This document shows, one piece after another, positions 44,211 through 53,258 of a stretch of 64,000 nucleotides of DNA. The notes under the pieces are model-generated. The model was not told the origin of the DNA, did not search any database, and saw nothing but the letters and a program-made list of their open reading frames with translations. Source of the stretch: a candidate division KSB1 bacterium (lineage in GTDB: Bacteria > Zhuqueibacterota > Zhuqueibacteria > JANLFK01 > Oleimicrobiaceae); the NCBI GenBank assembly GCA_024655945.1, contig JANLFK010000005.1, forward strand, positions 124,317 through 188,316, given 5' to 3'. Every line of letters begins with the position of its first letter. The first letter of the stretch is position 1. A program made the translations under genes and the position numbers.

Positions 44211-44547
44211 TCTGCTCCCACACAATAGCAATCACGTCAAAGCGGCAGTCGACGTCTTCGATTGCGTGTTCCTCCATGTACAGGGCCGCTGCCTTGCCCA
44301 GGTGCTCCTGCTTGCGGCTGTCCACCCACCCCTCTGGCGGCCCGAACGAACCCGAACGTCCTGCCTTGACCTCCACGAACACCAGCGTCGCGCCATCGCG
44401 GGCGACGATGTCAATCTCGCCGTGCGCGCAGCGGTAGTTGCGAGCGACAATGCCGTAGCCCTTGCGCTCGAGATAGGCTACAGCCACCTCCTCGCCCCTG
44501 CTGCCCGTCGCCTTCGTGGCGGCTTTGCGCCGGTGGGTCTCATTCAT
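44167..44547 (-). CDS. yraN: YraN/UPF0102 family nuclease-fold protein
   Basis: A 126-residue protein of UPF0102: 'SRGEEVAVAYLERKGYGIVARNYRCAHGEIDIVARDGATLVFVEVKAGRSGSFG' carries the restriction-endonuclease-like residues (E in HGEID, D of IDIV, and the E-x-K pair of VEVK). It is thought to act on nucleic acid, and the gene is very often next to rnhB, as here (8-base overlap). The function has not been established in most bacteria. Confidence 0.92.
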   Translation of the reverse strand: MNETHRRKAATKATGSRGEEVAVAYLERKGYGIVARNYRCAHGEIDIVARDGATLVFVEVKAGRSGSFGPPEGWVDSRKQEHLGKAAALYMEEHAIEDVDCRFDVIAIVWEQNGVRVHHIEDAFWL

Positions 44548-45229
44548 CGACCTGTAACCCCTTCACCTTGAATGAGCGGCGATGGATGGGACACAGCCCG
44601 TGCACCTTTATGGCCGCTAAGTGCTGGGCAGTGCCATACCCTTTGTGCTCGGCGAACCCGTACTCTGGCAAGATTCGGTCGTAGGCAATCATGATGCGGT
44701 CCCGCACCACTTTTGCCACAATGCTCGCCGCAGCTATGGAGAAGCAGGAGCGGTCACCACCCACCAGCGCCGTTTGCGGCAGCTCGATTTCTGGCACCTC
44801 GTTGCCGTCCACCAGCACGTGTTGGCAGACCACCGGAAGCCTGGACAGCGCCTTGCACATGGCCAAGTGGGTGGCGTTGCGGATGTTCAGGCGATCGATG
44901 TCCGCCGGCTGCACCACGCCTATGCCCAGACCACTGACGTTGCGGAAGATCTCCCGGTACAGGCGCTCCCGCCTGCCAGGCGAAAGCCGTTTCGAGTCGT
45001 CGATGCCGGCGATGAAAACATCGGGGGCAAACACCACGGCAGCCGCCACCACCGGGCCCGCTAACGGTCCTCGACCGGCTTCGTCAATTCCGGCCACTGC
45101 TGAGACACCCTGTGCCCAGAGACGGCGCTCGTGGGCCAAGAGCTGCCAGACCCGCGTCCGCTCTTCGTCCCCGACCACCCCTTTGGCCGAAGCACTCCTG
45201 GCGGCGTGGCGGATGTGCCTGCTGTTCAT
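44540..45229 (-). CDS. rnhB: Ribonuclease HII
   Basis: A 229-residue RNase HII, which cuts RNA in RNA/DNA hybrids and removes single ribonucleotides from DNA. The active-site D-E-D-D set is visible: D and E in 'AGIDEAGRGPLAGPVVAAAV', the next aspartate in 'VLVDGNEVP', and the last in 'AKVVRDRIM'. 'YGFAEHKGYGTAQHLAAI' and 'CPIHRRSF' are typical. ATG 45229 lies 3 bases upstream of the previous stop end, an overlap with the PEGA gene; translation is likely coupled. Confidence 0.95.
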   Translation of the reverse strand: MNSRHIRHAARSASAKGVVGDEERTRVWQLLAHERRLWAQGVSAVAGIDEAGRGPLAGPVVAAAVVFAPDVFIAGIDDSKRLSPGRRERLYREIFRNVSGLGIGVVQPADIDRLNIRNATHLAMCKALSRLPVVCQHVLVDGNEVPEIELPQTALVGGDRSCFSIAAASIVAKVVRDRIMIAYDRILPEYGFAEHKGYGTAQHLAAIKVHGLCPIHRRSFKVKGLQVDE

Positions 45230-45906
45230 GGCGCCGCCGCTCGCTGGGCCACAACGATCACCACCGCCAAAAGCGAGGCGGCAACCGCGGTTCCCACGAT
45301 CCACCGTCTGGTTGAGGCCTTGGAGCTGCTTTCGCGCAGGTCCACGTAGAGCGTGTCGCTTGCCGAAGGATCCACTTCAATCACCAACACCTCCTGGCCG
45401 TACCCCTCCTTGGTGATGCGCAACTGATACGAGCCGGCCAGCAGGTTCTCGAAAAGGACCGGCGTACGTCCCACGATCTGCCGTCCGGTCTCCGCCTGGA
45501 TACCGAAAACGCCGGCCTCACGAGGATTGGTCACCACGTAGAGCCTGCCCACCATGCTTGTGCGCACTCTGTCGAACCGCTCCACCAGGTCAGGCGGAAT
45601 CTTGGAGGGATCCAGGGTGCGCGCCGGATCAGTGCGCACGCAGGCCTCAAAGGCGACGTCCGCGGCCTCTGCAGGACCGCCGCCGCGCAAGATGGCAAAT
45701 GCCAAGTAGAGATAGGCATCAAAACGCGCCTCTCTGGCCAGCTTTCCGCTGGCGATGGCCTCCTGCAACGCGTCGCTTGCCTCTGCAAAACGCGCTTCGT
45801 AGAAGAGGTCAATGCCCTTCTGCACTGCAAGGGGCCGTTCCTGCGCACCTACCGGCCCACAAAGTGCCACCAGGAGGACGCACGGCATCAGCTTCCGGAT
45901 CCGCAT
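45226..45906 (-). CDS. Exported PEGA-domain protein with C-terminal membrane anchor
   Basis: 226 residues: signal peptide ('MPCVLLVALCGPVGAQ'), a helical TPR-like stretch ('FYEARFAEASDALQEAIASGKLAREARFDAYLYLAFAILR'), a PEGA beta domain ('VTNPREAGVFGIQAETGRQIVGRTPVLFENLLAGSYQLRITKEGYG') and one membrane helix ('WIVGTAVAASLLAVVIVVAQ') at the end. PEGA domains are surface or extracytoplasmic adhesion-like modules of unknown ligand. It follows the PEGA pseudokinase by 13 bases, so the two may be partners. Confidence 0.8.
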   Translation of the reverse strand: MRIRKLMPCVLLVALCGPVGAQERPLAVQKGIDLFYEARFAEASDALQEAIASGKLAREARFDAYLYLAFAILRGGGPAEAADVAFEACVRTDPARTLDPSKIPPDLVERFDRVRTSMVGRLYVVTNPREAGVFGIQAETGRQIVGRTPVLFENLLAGSYQLRITKEGYGQEVLVIEVDPSASDTLYVDLRESSSKASTRRWIVGTAVAASLLAVVIVVAQRAAAP

Positions 45907-45919
45907 GCCCTCCCCCTGG

Positions 45920-47887
45920 CTATCGTGCTGGGTAAAGCCTGAAGCTCACGCGCATCTCTTGACCTGGCTGCAGGCTGACGGTCGTGTCCTGGGGCACCGC
46001 GCGGAACCCGTCGCGCACCAGCCTGATGCGATGCTGCCCGGCCGGGGTCAAGGTGCGCATGGGCGTGGCGCTGGTGCCCCCACTCTTCCACTCCTGCCCA
46101 TCGATGAGCACGTAGCCGTACCCGACCTCGGCAGCGTTCTCCACTACCACGGCTAACTCGGCAAACTCCACGAGGGCTTTGGGCAGATACTGCTGCGGGG
46201 CCTGGAGATCGAAGATCTGCTCTCCGCGCCACATGCGATTCCCCTCCCGGTCCAGGTACTCGACGACGTGGCGACCCACCGGCAGGCGGAGCGTAGCAGG
46301 CAGCTGACGCGCCTCGCCAGCGTCGTCAATGCGCACATAGTCGGCAAAGTCCACTTTGGCCAGCGTCACCTCCACGGTCGCGCCTGGCTGCGGCCGGAGT
46401 TCAACCCGCACTGACCTGCTTTCGCCTGCGCGCAGCGCGAAGGTAGTGTCCCATGCTGTGAACCCTGGCCTGGCGATGCGCACGGTGTGCGTCTCCTCCG
46501 GGGAGACCTGGAGCATCAAGGCACCACGCTCGTCGACCACGCCTCTGCCCGTGCCGTCCACGGACACTTCCGCCGCCACAGGCAACCCGCCCACATGCAC
46601 TTCTACGCTCACCGCCGCAGGAAGTGGTCGCGCCGCCGCCGGGGCCATGGCCGGCGTCGTGGTGGAGCCAGACCAGGCGGGCGCAGGCTGCGGCTCGCTC
46701 CCTGGAGCCGCGCGCACCGACACCTCCTCTTGCTCCTCCCTTTTCCCAGCAGGCGTACCCTCTGCAGCTTGGCCTGACGTAACCGCGGCCGTCTCTTCCC
46801 TTTGCCCCACCTCAGTCACTGGCGGATGTGGCTTGGGGTGCTTCCTGTTCAGCAGCAAGAGTCCCCCAGCGCCAAGAAGGCCTACTAGGGCCAGGCCCAC
46901 CAGAGCTGGCCGCCACAACCTTCCTCTTCCACCCGCTCTCGCCGGCGGCGACGGCGCCTCAGCTTCGGCCGGGTAGAACTGCACCTGGCCCTTGCGCTTT
47001 GTTGCCCGAGGCACTTTCCTCCCCGGAAGACGGAGCAGCTCAGCTTCCAGGGCGTCCATCAAGGCTGCACAGGAGGGGAAGCGTTGCTGGGGCTCGCTCG
47101 CCAGGCAACGCCCCACCAGAGCGTCCAGGCTCTCCGGGACTTTCCAGTTCAGCCTTTTGGCCGAAGGCGCCGGCGTTGCCGCCTGCTGGGTGGCGATCTC
47201 GGCTACCGAGGACCCGGTAAACGGCGCTTGCCCCGTCAGCAGCTCGTACAAGAGCACACCCAGCCCATGCACGTCGCTGAGGAAAGTGGCTTGCGGGCTC
47301 TCGGCCAGCTGCTCCGGTGACAGGTAGGGTGCATAGCGGCAGCGGATGTTTGGCGCCCCCCGCTCCTGAATGAGCGCAGCCAGGCGGGCCAAGGCAACTT
47401 CGTGCAGCAAGGGGTTGCCTTCTTGGTCCACGCAGATGCTGGCGGGCGTGAGCAGCCCCTGCACATGTCCTTCCTGGTGCAGCTGCTGGATGGCCAGGGC
47501 CACCTGCAACACTATGCGACAGGCCTCAGCCACCTCCAACCCCTTGCCTTTGCGCAGCCGCTGCCGCAGCGTCTCGCCAGCGCGGCAGTGGTACAGGGCA
47601 ACCAGTGACTGCCCCTGCGCGAGTATGGCACTGGGACGGAGGATCTGCGGGTGGCCAAGTCTCTCACTCAGCTGCAGCGAAGCGATAACCTCGCTACGCA
47701 GCTCCTCCTGGTTGCGCACCAGCGGGCTGAAGAGTTTGAGGAGAACAGGCCGCCCGGCTCCGTCCTTTGCCGTGACCAACGTCCAGAGGGGCTCTTCCTC
47801 CACACGGTCCAGGATACGGTAGCCCGGCGGCGCCTCCGTGCGCCAATCCCCCGGCGTGCCTCTTGGTTGGCTGTGCTTGGAACTCAT
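45920..47887 (-). CDS. Membrane-spanning serine/threonine protein-kinase-fold protein (probable pseudokinase) with PEGA-type extracellular part
   Basis: 655 residues: a kinase-fold domain (about 20-285), a basic linker, one membrane helix ('WRPALVGLALVGLLGAGGLLLL'), a Pro/Glu-rich spacer and three or more beta PEGA-like modules to the C-terminus. The kinase N-lobe keeps the ATP-anchoring lysine K51 ('PVLLKLF'), and the C-lobe keeps 'SPEQ' (190-193) and D205 ('LSDVHGLGVLLYELLTG'). The catalytic loop HRDLKPxN reads 'HVQGLLTPASI' (141-151), lacking the aspartate. DFG reads 'HEV' (162-164). It probably signals by binding rather than phosphorylating. ATG 47887; the ribosome site is weak. Confidence 0.85.
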   Translation of the reverse strand: MSSKHSQPRGTPGDWRTEAPPGYRILDRVEEEPLWTLVTAKDGAGRPVLLKLFSPLVRNQEELRSEVIASLQLSERLGHPQILRPSAILAQGQSLVALYHCRAGETLRQRLRKGKGLEVAEACRIVLQVALAIQQLHQEGHVQGLLTPASICVDQEGNPLLHEVALARLAALIQERGAPNIRCRYAPYLSPEQLAESPQATFLSDVHGLGVLLYELLTGQAPFTGSSVAEIATQQAATPAPSAKRLNWKVPESLDALVGRCLASEPQQRFPSCAALMDALEAELLRLPGRKVPRATKRKGQVQFYPAEAEAPSPPARAGGRGRLWRPALVGLALVGLLGAGGLLLLNRKHPKPHPPVTEVGQREETAAVTSGQAAEGTPAGKREEQEEVSVRAAPGSEPQPAPAWSGSTTTPAMAPAAARPLPAAVSVEVHVGGLPVAAEVSVDGTGRGVVDERGALMLQVSPEETHTVRIARPGFTAWDTTFALRAGESRSVRVELRPQPGATVEVTLAKVDFADYVRIDDAGEARQLPATLRLPVGRHVVEYLDREGNRMWRGEQIFDLQAPQQYLPKALVEFAELAVVVENAAEVGYGYVLIDGQEWKSGGTSATPMRTLTPAGQHRIRLVRDGFRAVPQDTTVSLQPGQEMRVSFRLYPAR

Positions 47888-48025
47888 CGATCGCAAGTCT
47901 CTGCTTTTCCAGCTCGGCCTCGGCCTTGCAGCAAATTTATCAGAATCTATGCCAATATCAACAGTTTTTTCTGCACGACCGCAAGAAGCGACCTGCCCGG
48001 CCGCGCCGCGCTGACAAAAAACCGC

Positions 48026-48055
48026 TTGATTTTGTATTGGTTTTCATCGTACATT
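48026..48055 (+). promoter_or_regulatory. Possible promoter of the smc gene
   Basis: TTGATT (48026-48031) and TACATT (48050-48055), 18-bp spacer, about 85 bases before ATG 48141. It is weaker than other promoters in the window. The remaining 47888-48140 gap shows nothing else. Confidence 0.5.
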
Positions 48056-48140
48056 AACACGCCGCAAAATCGCCGTCCTGGGCGTGGGTCTGGACTCTGT
48101 GCGCCGCAACTGCCATAGGACTCTGAGTAGGAAACACTGC

Positions 48141-51100
48141 ATGTACCTTTCGCAGGTAGACATCTTAGGCTTCAAGTCGTTTGCCAAGAAGGCAACGCTG
48201 GTCTTCAACCCGGGCATCACCGCTATCGTCGGACCCAACGGCGCGGGCAAGAGCAACATTGTCGACGCCATCCGTTGGGTGCTCGGTGAGCAGAAGGCCG
48301 GCGTGCTGCGCAGCGACAAGATGGAGAACGTTATCTTCGCTGGCAGCAAGGCGGCAAAGCCCCTGGGCATGGCCGAGGTGTCGCTCACCATCCAGAACAC
48401 GCGCAACGTCCTGCCCATCGAATACAGCGAAGTCGTGGTCACCCGGCGACTCTTCCGCTCCGGCGAAAGCCAATACCTGCTCAACGGCACGGTCTGCCGC
48501 TTGAAGGACATCAATGACCTGTTCATGGACACCGGCATGGGGCCAGACGCCTATTCGGTCATCGAGCTGAGCATGGTGGAATCTCTGCTCAACGGCAAGG
48601 CGGAGGAGCGGCGCCGGGTCTTTGACGAGGCGGCCGGCATCACCAAGTACAAGCAGCGGCGCAAGGCCACCTATCGCAAGTTGGAGGCCACGGAGAAGGA
48701 CCTGCAGCGCCTCGAGGACATCATCTCCGAGGTGGAAAAGACGGTCCGCTCTCTACAGCGGCAGGTGCACCGCGCGCAACGCTACGAGCGCATTGCCGAA
48801 AATCTGCGCGAATTAGAGATCAAGCTCGCCACCAAGCGCTTCACCGACTATGGCCGGCAGCTGACCCCCCTGCTGGAGGAACTGACCGCCCGGCGGCAAG
48901 AACGCGAGGCCGTTTCGGCCCAACTTGGCCGACTCGAAGCGGCCTTGGAGGAGGCCAAGACCCAGCTCATTGCCCAGGAGCAAGAGCTACGCCAGGTGCA
49001 GCAGCACTTCAACCAGGCGGTCAGCACGCTGCGCGCCCATGAGGAAGAAGTGCTGGTCGGCCGGGAGCAGATGCATTCGCTGGAGAGCCGCGCTGAGCTC
49101 TTGCAAAGAGACGCTGCCGAGCTGCAAAGGCGCCTGGAGAAGCTGCAGACCCACTTGGCAGAGCAGCAACAGCATCGCAGCAGGGTTGAACAGCTTGTGG
49201 CCGAAGCTCAGCAGGCCTATGAACAGGCTCGCGCCCGCCACCAGGAGCAGATGGCGCAGGTGGCCACGCTCCGTCAGGAGTACCAGACAGCAGAATTAAA
49301 GGTGCGCGACCACGAGCGGCAACTGGCCGAGTTGCGCACCCGCGCGGAACGAGCGACGGCCCAAAAATCGGCTTTCCAGGAGCGCGCCGCTGCCTTGGCT
49401 CAGGAAAGGGCGCGCAACGAGCAGGCCCTGGCCGAGATAGGGGCAGAGCTCGCAACGCAGAGCCACGAGTTAGCGCGCCTCGAGGGGGCTGCGCAACAGA
49501 CGCGCACTGCCTTGCAAGCCCTCCAGGAGCAGCTCGCCTCGCTTCGTCAGGCGAACGAGCAGCTGCGCATGCAGCAATTGGACACCCAGGGGGAAATGGA
49601 GCGGGCGCGCCATCGCGCTGAAATCCTTCGCCGCCTGTTGCAGAGCTATGAGGACCAACCGGAGAGCGTGCGCCTGCTCGTCAGCCAGCCGAGCGAGTCG
49701 TTCCGTACCCTCGGCACCTTGGCGGATATGTTGGCAGTGGACGAGCAGTACCGCCCGGCCATCGAGGCGGTCCTGGGCGAGGCCCTCAACTTCGTGGTGG
49801 TCGCTGATCAGAGTGCGGCATTTCGCGGGGTCGCAATTTTGCGCGCTCAGCAGCAGGGGCCGGCGTGGTTCGTGCCCCTGGCGGACATGCGTCCGCGTGC
49901 GTCGGCGCAAAGGTCTTGGCAGGCAGAGGAGATACTCGCCTGGGCAGACGAACTGGTGACCTGCGATGCGGCCTATCGCCCCCTGGCCGCTGCTCTGCTG
50001 GGGAGTACCGCCGTAGTCAAGGACCTGGAGGTGGCCCGCCGCCTGCATACCACTGCCGCCGCACATGGCTGCGACTTGGTGACCCTGAGCGGCGAGCGCC
50101 TCACTGCTGCCGGGCTCGTTCGTGGCGGACAGGTCGTGCGCCAGGAGGTCAGCCTCATCGGCCGCCGCCAACAGCTGGAGCAGGCCACGGCGGCCATGAA
50201 TGCCCTGGCCAGCAAAATGGAAGGACTGCGCCAGCAGGCCGAACGCCAGGCCTCCGAGATGGCAACCCTCAGCCGCCAGGAAGACGAGCTCCGGGCCGCG
50301 CTCCAGTCCCGCGAGGCCGACATAGCGACCTATCGGCTGCGGGTGGGACAGCTCGAAGAGCGCGCTCGGAACCTGGGCGAGCGCCAGCGGACCATCGCAA
50401 CCGAGGAAGAGCAGCTGCGCGCCAGAAGCCGCCAGGTGGAACAGGAACTTGCCCGTCAGCAAGCGGCGCTTGCTCAGCTCAGCACCCAGGGCCAGGCCCT
50501 CACTGCCCAGGCCGAACACCTGCGTGAGCAACTGCGCGAGGTCGAGTCTACGGCGTCTGAGCTGGCCACTGAGGCGGAGCGGCTGCACATCGCCCTGGTC
50601 AGCCAGCGCCGCGACCTGGACGAGGTGGTGGCGGAGCTCTCTCGCACCGAGGCGCACATCGCCGAGACCCAGCAGGCTATCGCCACCCGCGCGGACGAGG
50701 CTCGCCAGGCAAAACAGCAAGCTGCCGCCCTCAGCGAGCGCATCACCCAACTGAAGCACGAACTCCAGGAGAGCTTTGCCAAGCGCGACCAGCTGGAACA
50801 CCAGGTCCTGGAGCTCGAGGAACGCTACCGCAGCTACAAGCAGCAGATCGACGAGCAGGAACGCGCCTGCCGCGACGTGCGCATCCAACGGGAACGCCTC
50901 GCCGAGGCTGTCCATCAGCTGGAACTCCAGGTCACCGAACTGCAGCTCAAGATCAACAACCTCAAGGAACGAGCCCGCGTTGAGTTCGAAGTCGAACTGT
51001 CCGCTCAAGACATCGAGGACCTTGACGTGGCGACCGTGGAGCAGGAAATCTCCACGCTGCGCCAGAAGCTCAAGCTGCTGGGTCCGGTGAACCTCCTTGC

Positions 51101-51719
51101 CCTGCGCGAGTACGAGCAAGAGAAGGCAAGGCTTGACCTCCTGCTCAGCCAGCGCAAAGACCTGCTCGATGCGCGGGCCAACCTGGAGGAGACCATCCGC
51201 CGCATTAATCAGACGGCACGGGAAAAGTTTGCGGAGGTCTTCCAGACGGTCCACCAGAATTTCAAGCAGGTCTTTGCGGAGTTCTTCGCCGGGGGCACTG
51301 CCGAGGTGCGCCTGGAAGAAGGGGACGACCCCTTGGAGGCCGAAATCAAGATTGTCGCCAGCCCCAAGGGCAAGCGCATGGAGTCGCTCTCGTTGCTCTC
51401 CGGCGGCGAAAAGGCCCTCACCGCCATCTCGCTCCTCTTTGCCATCTACCTGGTCAAGCCCAGTCCCTTCTGCATTCTCGACGAGGTGGATGCCCCCCTG
51501 GATGACGTCAACGTGCACCGCTTTGTGCAGGCGCTGCGCAAGTTTACCAGCAACACGCAGTTCATCACCGTGACGCACAACAAAATCACCATGAAGGCGG
51601 CCGATTACCTTTACGGAGTCACCATGAGCGAGGATCACATTTCCCGGTTGGTATCGGTGAGGTTCGGGGAACAGGAGACTGCCCCTGAAGCGAGGAATGC
51701 GGCCGCGGCAGAAAGTTAG
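48141..51719 (+). CDS. smc: Chromosome segregation SMC protein
   Basis: 1192 residues, the normal size of bacterial SMC. Walker A G31-P-N-G-A-G-K-S38 lies in the N-terminal head ('YLSQVDILGFKSFAKKATLVF' opens it). Two long coiled coils flank a hinge around 515-655 ('SFRTLGTLADMLAVDEQYRPAIEAVLGEALNFVVV'). The C-terminal head has the signature 'LLSGGEKALTA' and Walker B 'FCILDEVDAPLDD'. With ScpA/ScpB it compacts and separates chromosomes; those partners are not in the window. ATG 48141 has a weak AGTAGGAAA upstream; the earlier in-frame start has no homology. Confidence 0.97.
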   Translation: MYLSQVDILGFKSFAKKATLVFNPGITAIVGPNGAGKSNIVDAIRWVLGEQKAGVLRSDKMENVIFAGSKAAKPLGMAEVSLTIQNTRNVLPIEYSEVVVTRRLFRSGESQYLLNGTVCRLKDINDLFMDTGMGPDAYSVIELSMVESLLNGKAEERRRVFDEAAGITKYKQRRKATYRKLEATEKDLQRLEDIISEVEKTVRSLQRQVHRAQRYERIAENLRELEIKLATKRFTDYGRQLTPLLEELTARRQEREAVSAQLGRLEAALEEAKTQLIAQEQELRQVQQHFNQAVSTLRAHEEEVLVGREQMHSLESRAELLQRDAAELQRRLEKLQTHLAEQQQHRSRVEQLVAEAQQAYEQARARHQEQMAQVATLRQEYQTAELKVRDHERQLAELRTRAERATAQKSAFQERAAALAQERARNEQALAEIGAELATQSHELARLEGAAQQTRTALQALQEQLASLRQANEQLRMQQLDTQGEMERARHRAEILRRLLQSYEDQPESVRLLVSQPSESFRTLGTLADMLAVDEQYRPAIEAVLGEALNFVVVADQSAAFRGVAILRAQQQGPAWFVPLADMRPRASAQRSWQAEEILAWADELVTCDAAYRPLAAALLGSTAVVKDLEVARRLHTTAAAHGCDLVTLSGERLTAAGLVRGGQVVRQEVSLIGRRQQLEQATAAMNALASKMEGLRQQAERQASEMATLSRQEDELRAALQSREADIATYRLRVGQLEERARNLGERQRTIATEEEQLRARSRQVEQELARQQAALAQLSTQGQALTAQAEHLREQLREVESTASELATEAERLHIALVSQRRDLDEVVAELSRTEAHIAETQQAIATRADEARQAKQQAAALSERITQLKHELQESFAKRDQLEHQVLELEERYRSYKQQIDEQERACRDVRIQRERLAEAVHQLELQVTELQLKINNLKERARVEFEVELSAQDIEDLDVATVEQEISTLRQKLKLLGPVNLLALREYEQEKARLDLLLSQRKDLLDARANLEETIRRINQTAREKFAEVFQTVHQNFKQVFAEFFAGGTAEVRLEEGDDPLEAEIKIVASPKGKRMESLSLLSGGEKALTAISLLFAIYLVKPSPFCILDEVDAPLDDVNVHRFVQALRKFTSNTQFITVTHNKITMKAADYLYGVTMSEDHISRLVSVRFGEQETAPEARNAAAAES

Positions 51720-51732
51720 CATGGAGCAAGTC

Positions 51733-53157
51733 ATGAACTCATCAGCAATTCGGGCGTTGGCTCTGGCGGCCCTCGCCCTGCTTCCCCTCTCCACCAACCA
51801 GGCCAGCGGGGCTGTTGCCGATTCGGTGCGCGCTCCTCTACAATTCACCGTGGACTTTGCCCGATTTCGCAGCCCAGAGGATCACACGTTTCTGGAGACC
51901 TACATCTCCTTGCCCCGCAGTACCCTCATGTACCAGCGTGCAGAAGACGGACGCCTGCGCGCGGAATTCCTGGTGGATGCCCTGCTGTTTTCCGGGGCCG
52001 ACACGGTCGCTCACCGGGCATGGCGCAACGTCGACTTTGCCGACAGTCTGGCAGAGACGCGGGGAGCCTTCAGCCTGTTCACCGTCGGCCAGTTCAATGT
52101 GCCTCGCGGCCACTACCGCGTGGACCTGCTGGTCGTGGACACCGCTTCGCGCGACACCGCCCGTGCCATATTCGACATCAAAGCTATCGCCTTCCCGGAT
52201 AGCGGCCTCTGCCTGAGCGACCTGCAACTGGCCGCGCAGATCTCCCGCGATACCACGCATGGCCAGTTCACCAAGGGCAACTACTTGGTTCTGCCCAACC
52301 CTCCGGGCATCTACGGCACTACGCTGCCCATCCTGTACTTTTACGCCGAGGTCTACAACCTGACTTACGGGCACCCGGGCGATTCCGCCTCCTATCGGGT
52401 TAACTACTTCATCCTCAACGGCGAAGGGCAACGTGTCAAGGCCTTCCCCAGCAGCAGGAAGACAAAGCCCGGAACCTCGGCAGTGGAAGTCGGCGGGCTC
52501 AACATCATCACCCTGCCTTCTGGCACGTACTACATCGTCCTAGAGGTCGAAGACCCCACTACCGGCGAGCGGGCTTCGGTGATGAAAAAGTTCTTCGTCT
52601 ACCGCGAGGGCGAAACATTCGCGGCTCAGCAGCAGAAGACACCCACAGGTAAGGGCTCGCCAGGGCTGGATGCCGAGCGGTACAACGTGATGAGCGAAAA
52701 GGAGCTCGACCACGAGTTTGAGGTGACGCGCTACATCAACACCGCCGAGGACCGCGCCACCTGGAAGAAGCTGAACCTGGCAGGCAAGCGCAATTTCCTG
52801 CGGGAGCTCTGGGCACGCATGGACCAAACCCCCGGCACGCCGGAAAACGAGTTCAAGCAGGACTACTTGGCGCGCGTGGCAGAAGCCAATGCCGTGTTCA
52901 GGGGGTTTCGCGAAGGATGGAAGACCGACCGCGGGCGCATCCTGCTGCAATACGGTCGGCCAGATGAGATCGAGCGTTTCCCCTTCAGCGCCGAGAACAA
53001 GGCGTACCACATCTGGCACTACTACTCCGTGCAGGGCGGCGTGATGTTCATCTTCGTGGATAAGCGGGAGATGGGCGACTTTGAGCTTGTGCACTCTACG
53101 GCGCGCGGTGAGCTGTTCGACGCCGATTGGCAGCGCTGGATAGACCCCAACCGGTAG
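51733..53157 (+). CDS. Exported GWxTD-domain protein
   Basis: About 474 residues: signal peptide ('AIRALALAALALLPLSTNQASG'), a beta-rich N-terminal region, and a C-terminal GWxTD domain. The defining motif G-W-K-T-D is in 'REGWKTDRGRILLQYGRPDEIERF', preceded by 'FLRELWARMDQTPGTPENEFKQDYLARVAEAN'. This domain is common in Acidobacteriota and FCB-related lineages and has no established function. Two nearby ATGs (51721 and 51733) could start it; GGAG sits 6 bases before the second. It starts just past the smc stop and the operon ends in the hairpin at 53199. Confidence 0.87.
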   Translation: MNSSAIRALALAALALLPLSTNQASGAVADSVRAPLQFTVDFARFRSPEDHTFLETYISLPRSTLMYQRAEDGRLRAEFLVDALLFSGADTVAHRAWRNVDFADSLAETRGAFSLFTVGQFNVPRGHYRVDLLVVDTASRDTARAIFDIKAIAFPDSGLCLSDLQLAAQISRDTTHGQFTKGNYLVLPNPPGIYGTTLPILYFYAEVYNLTYGHPGDSASYRVNYFILNGEGQRVKAFPSSRKTKPGTSAVEVGGLNIITLPSGTYYIVLEVEDPTTGERASVMKKFFVYREGETFAAQQQKTPTGKGSPGLDAERYNVMSEKELDHEFEVTRYINTAEDRATWKKLNLAGKRNFLRELWARMDQTPGTPENEFKQDYLARVAEANAVFRGFREGWKTDRGRILLQYGRPDEIERFPFSAENKAYHIWHYYSVQGGVMFIFVDKREMGDFELVHSTARGELFDADWQRWIDPNR

Positions 53158-53198
53158 CCCAGATCCATCCCTTGCTGCGCAGATTCATCGCACAACGC

Positions 53199-53230
53199 AA
53201 GGTCAAGCGCCCCGCTGCGCTTGACCTTTT
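53199..53230 (+). terminator. Probable terminator after smc/GWxTD
   Basis: An 11-bp perfect stem, AAGGTCAAGCG and CGCTTGACCTT, with an 8-base loop, is followed by TT and then GCC. The U-tract is short. It lies 42 bases behind the stop at 53157 and 29 bases before the asnB start. Confidence 0.65.
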
Positions 53231-53258
53231 GCCATAGGCCCCAAAAGGAGCACCTTCG

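Noticed and set aside
49470-51848. A 792-codon open frame antisense to smc
   Set aside because: It mirrors the highly biased codons of the coiled-coil gene on the other strand and has no motif or ribosome site.
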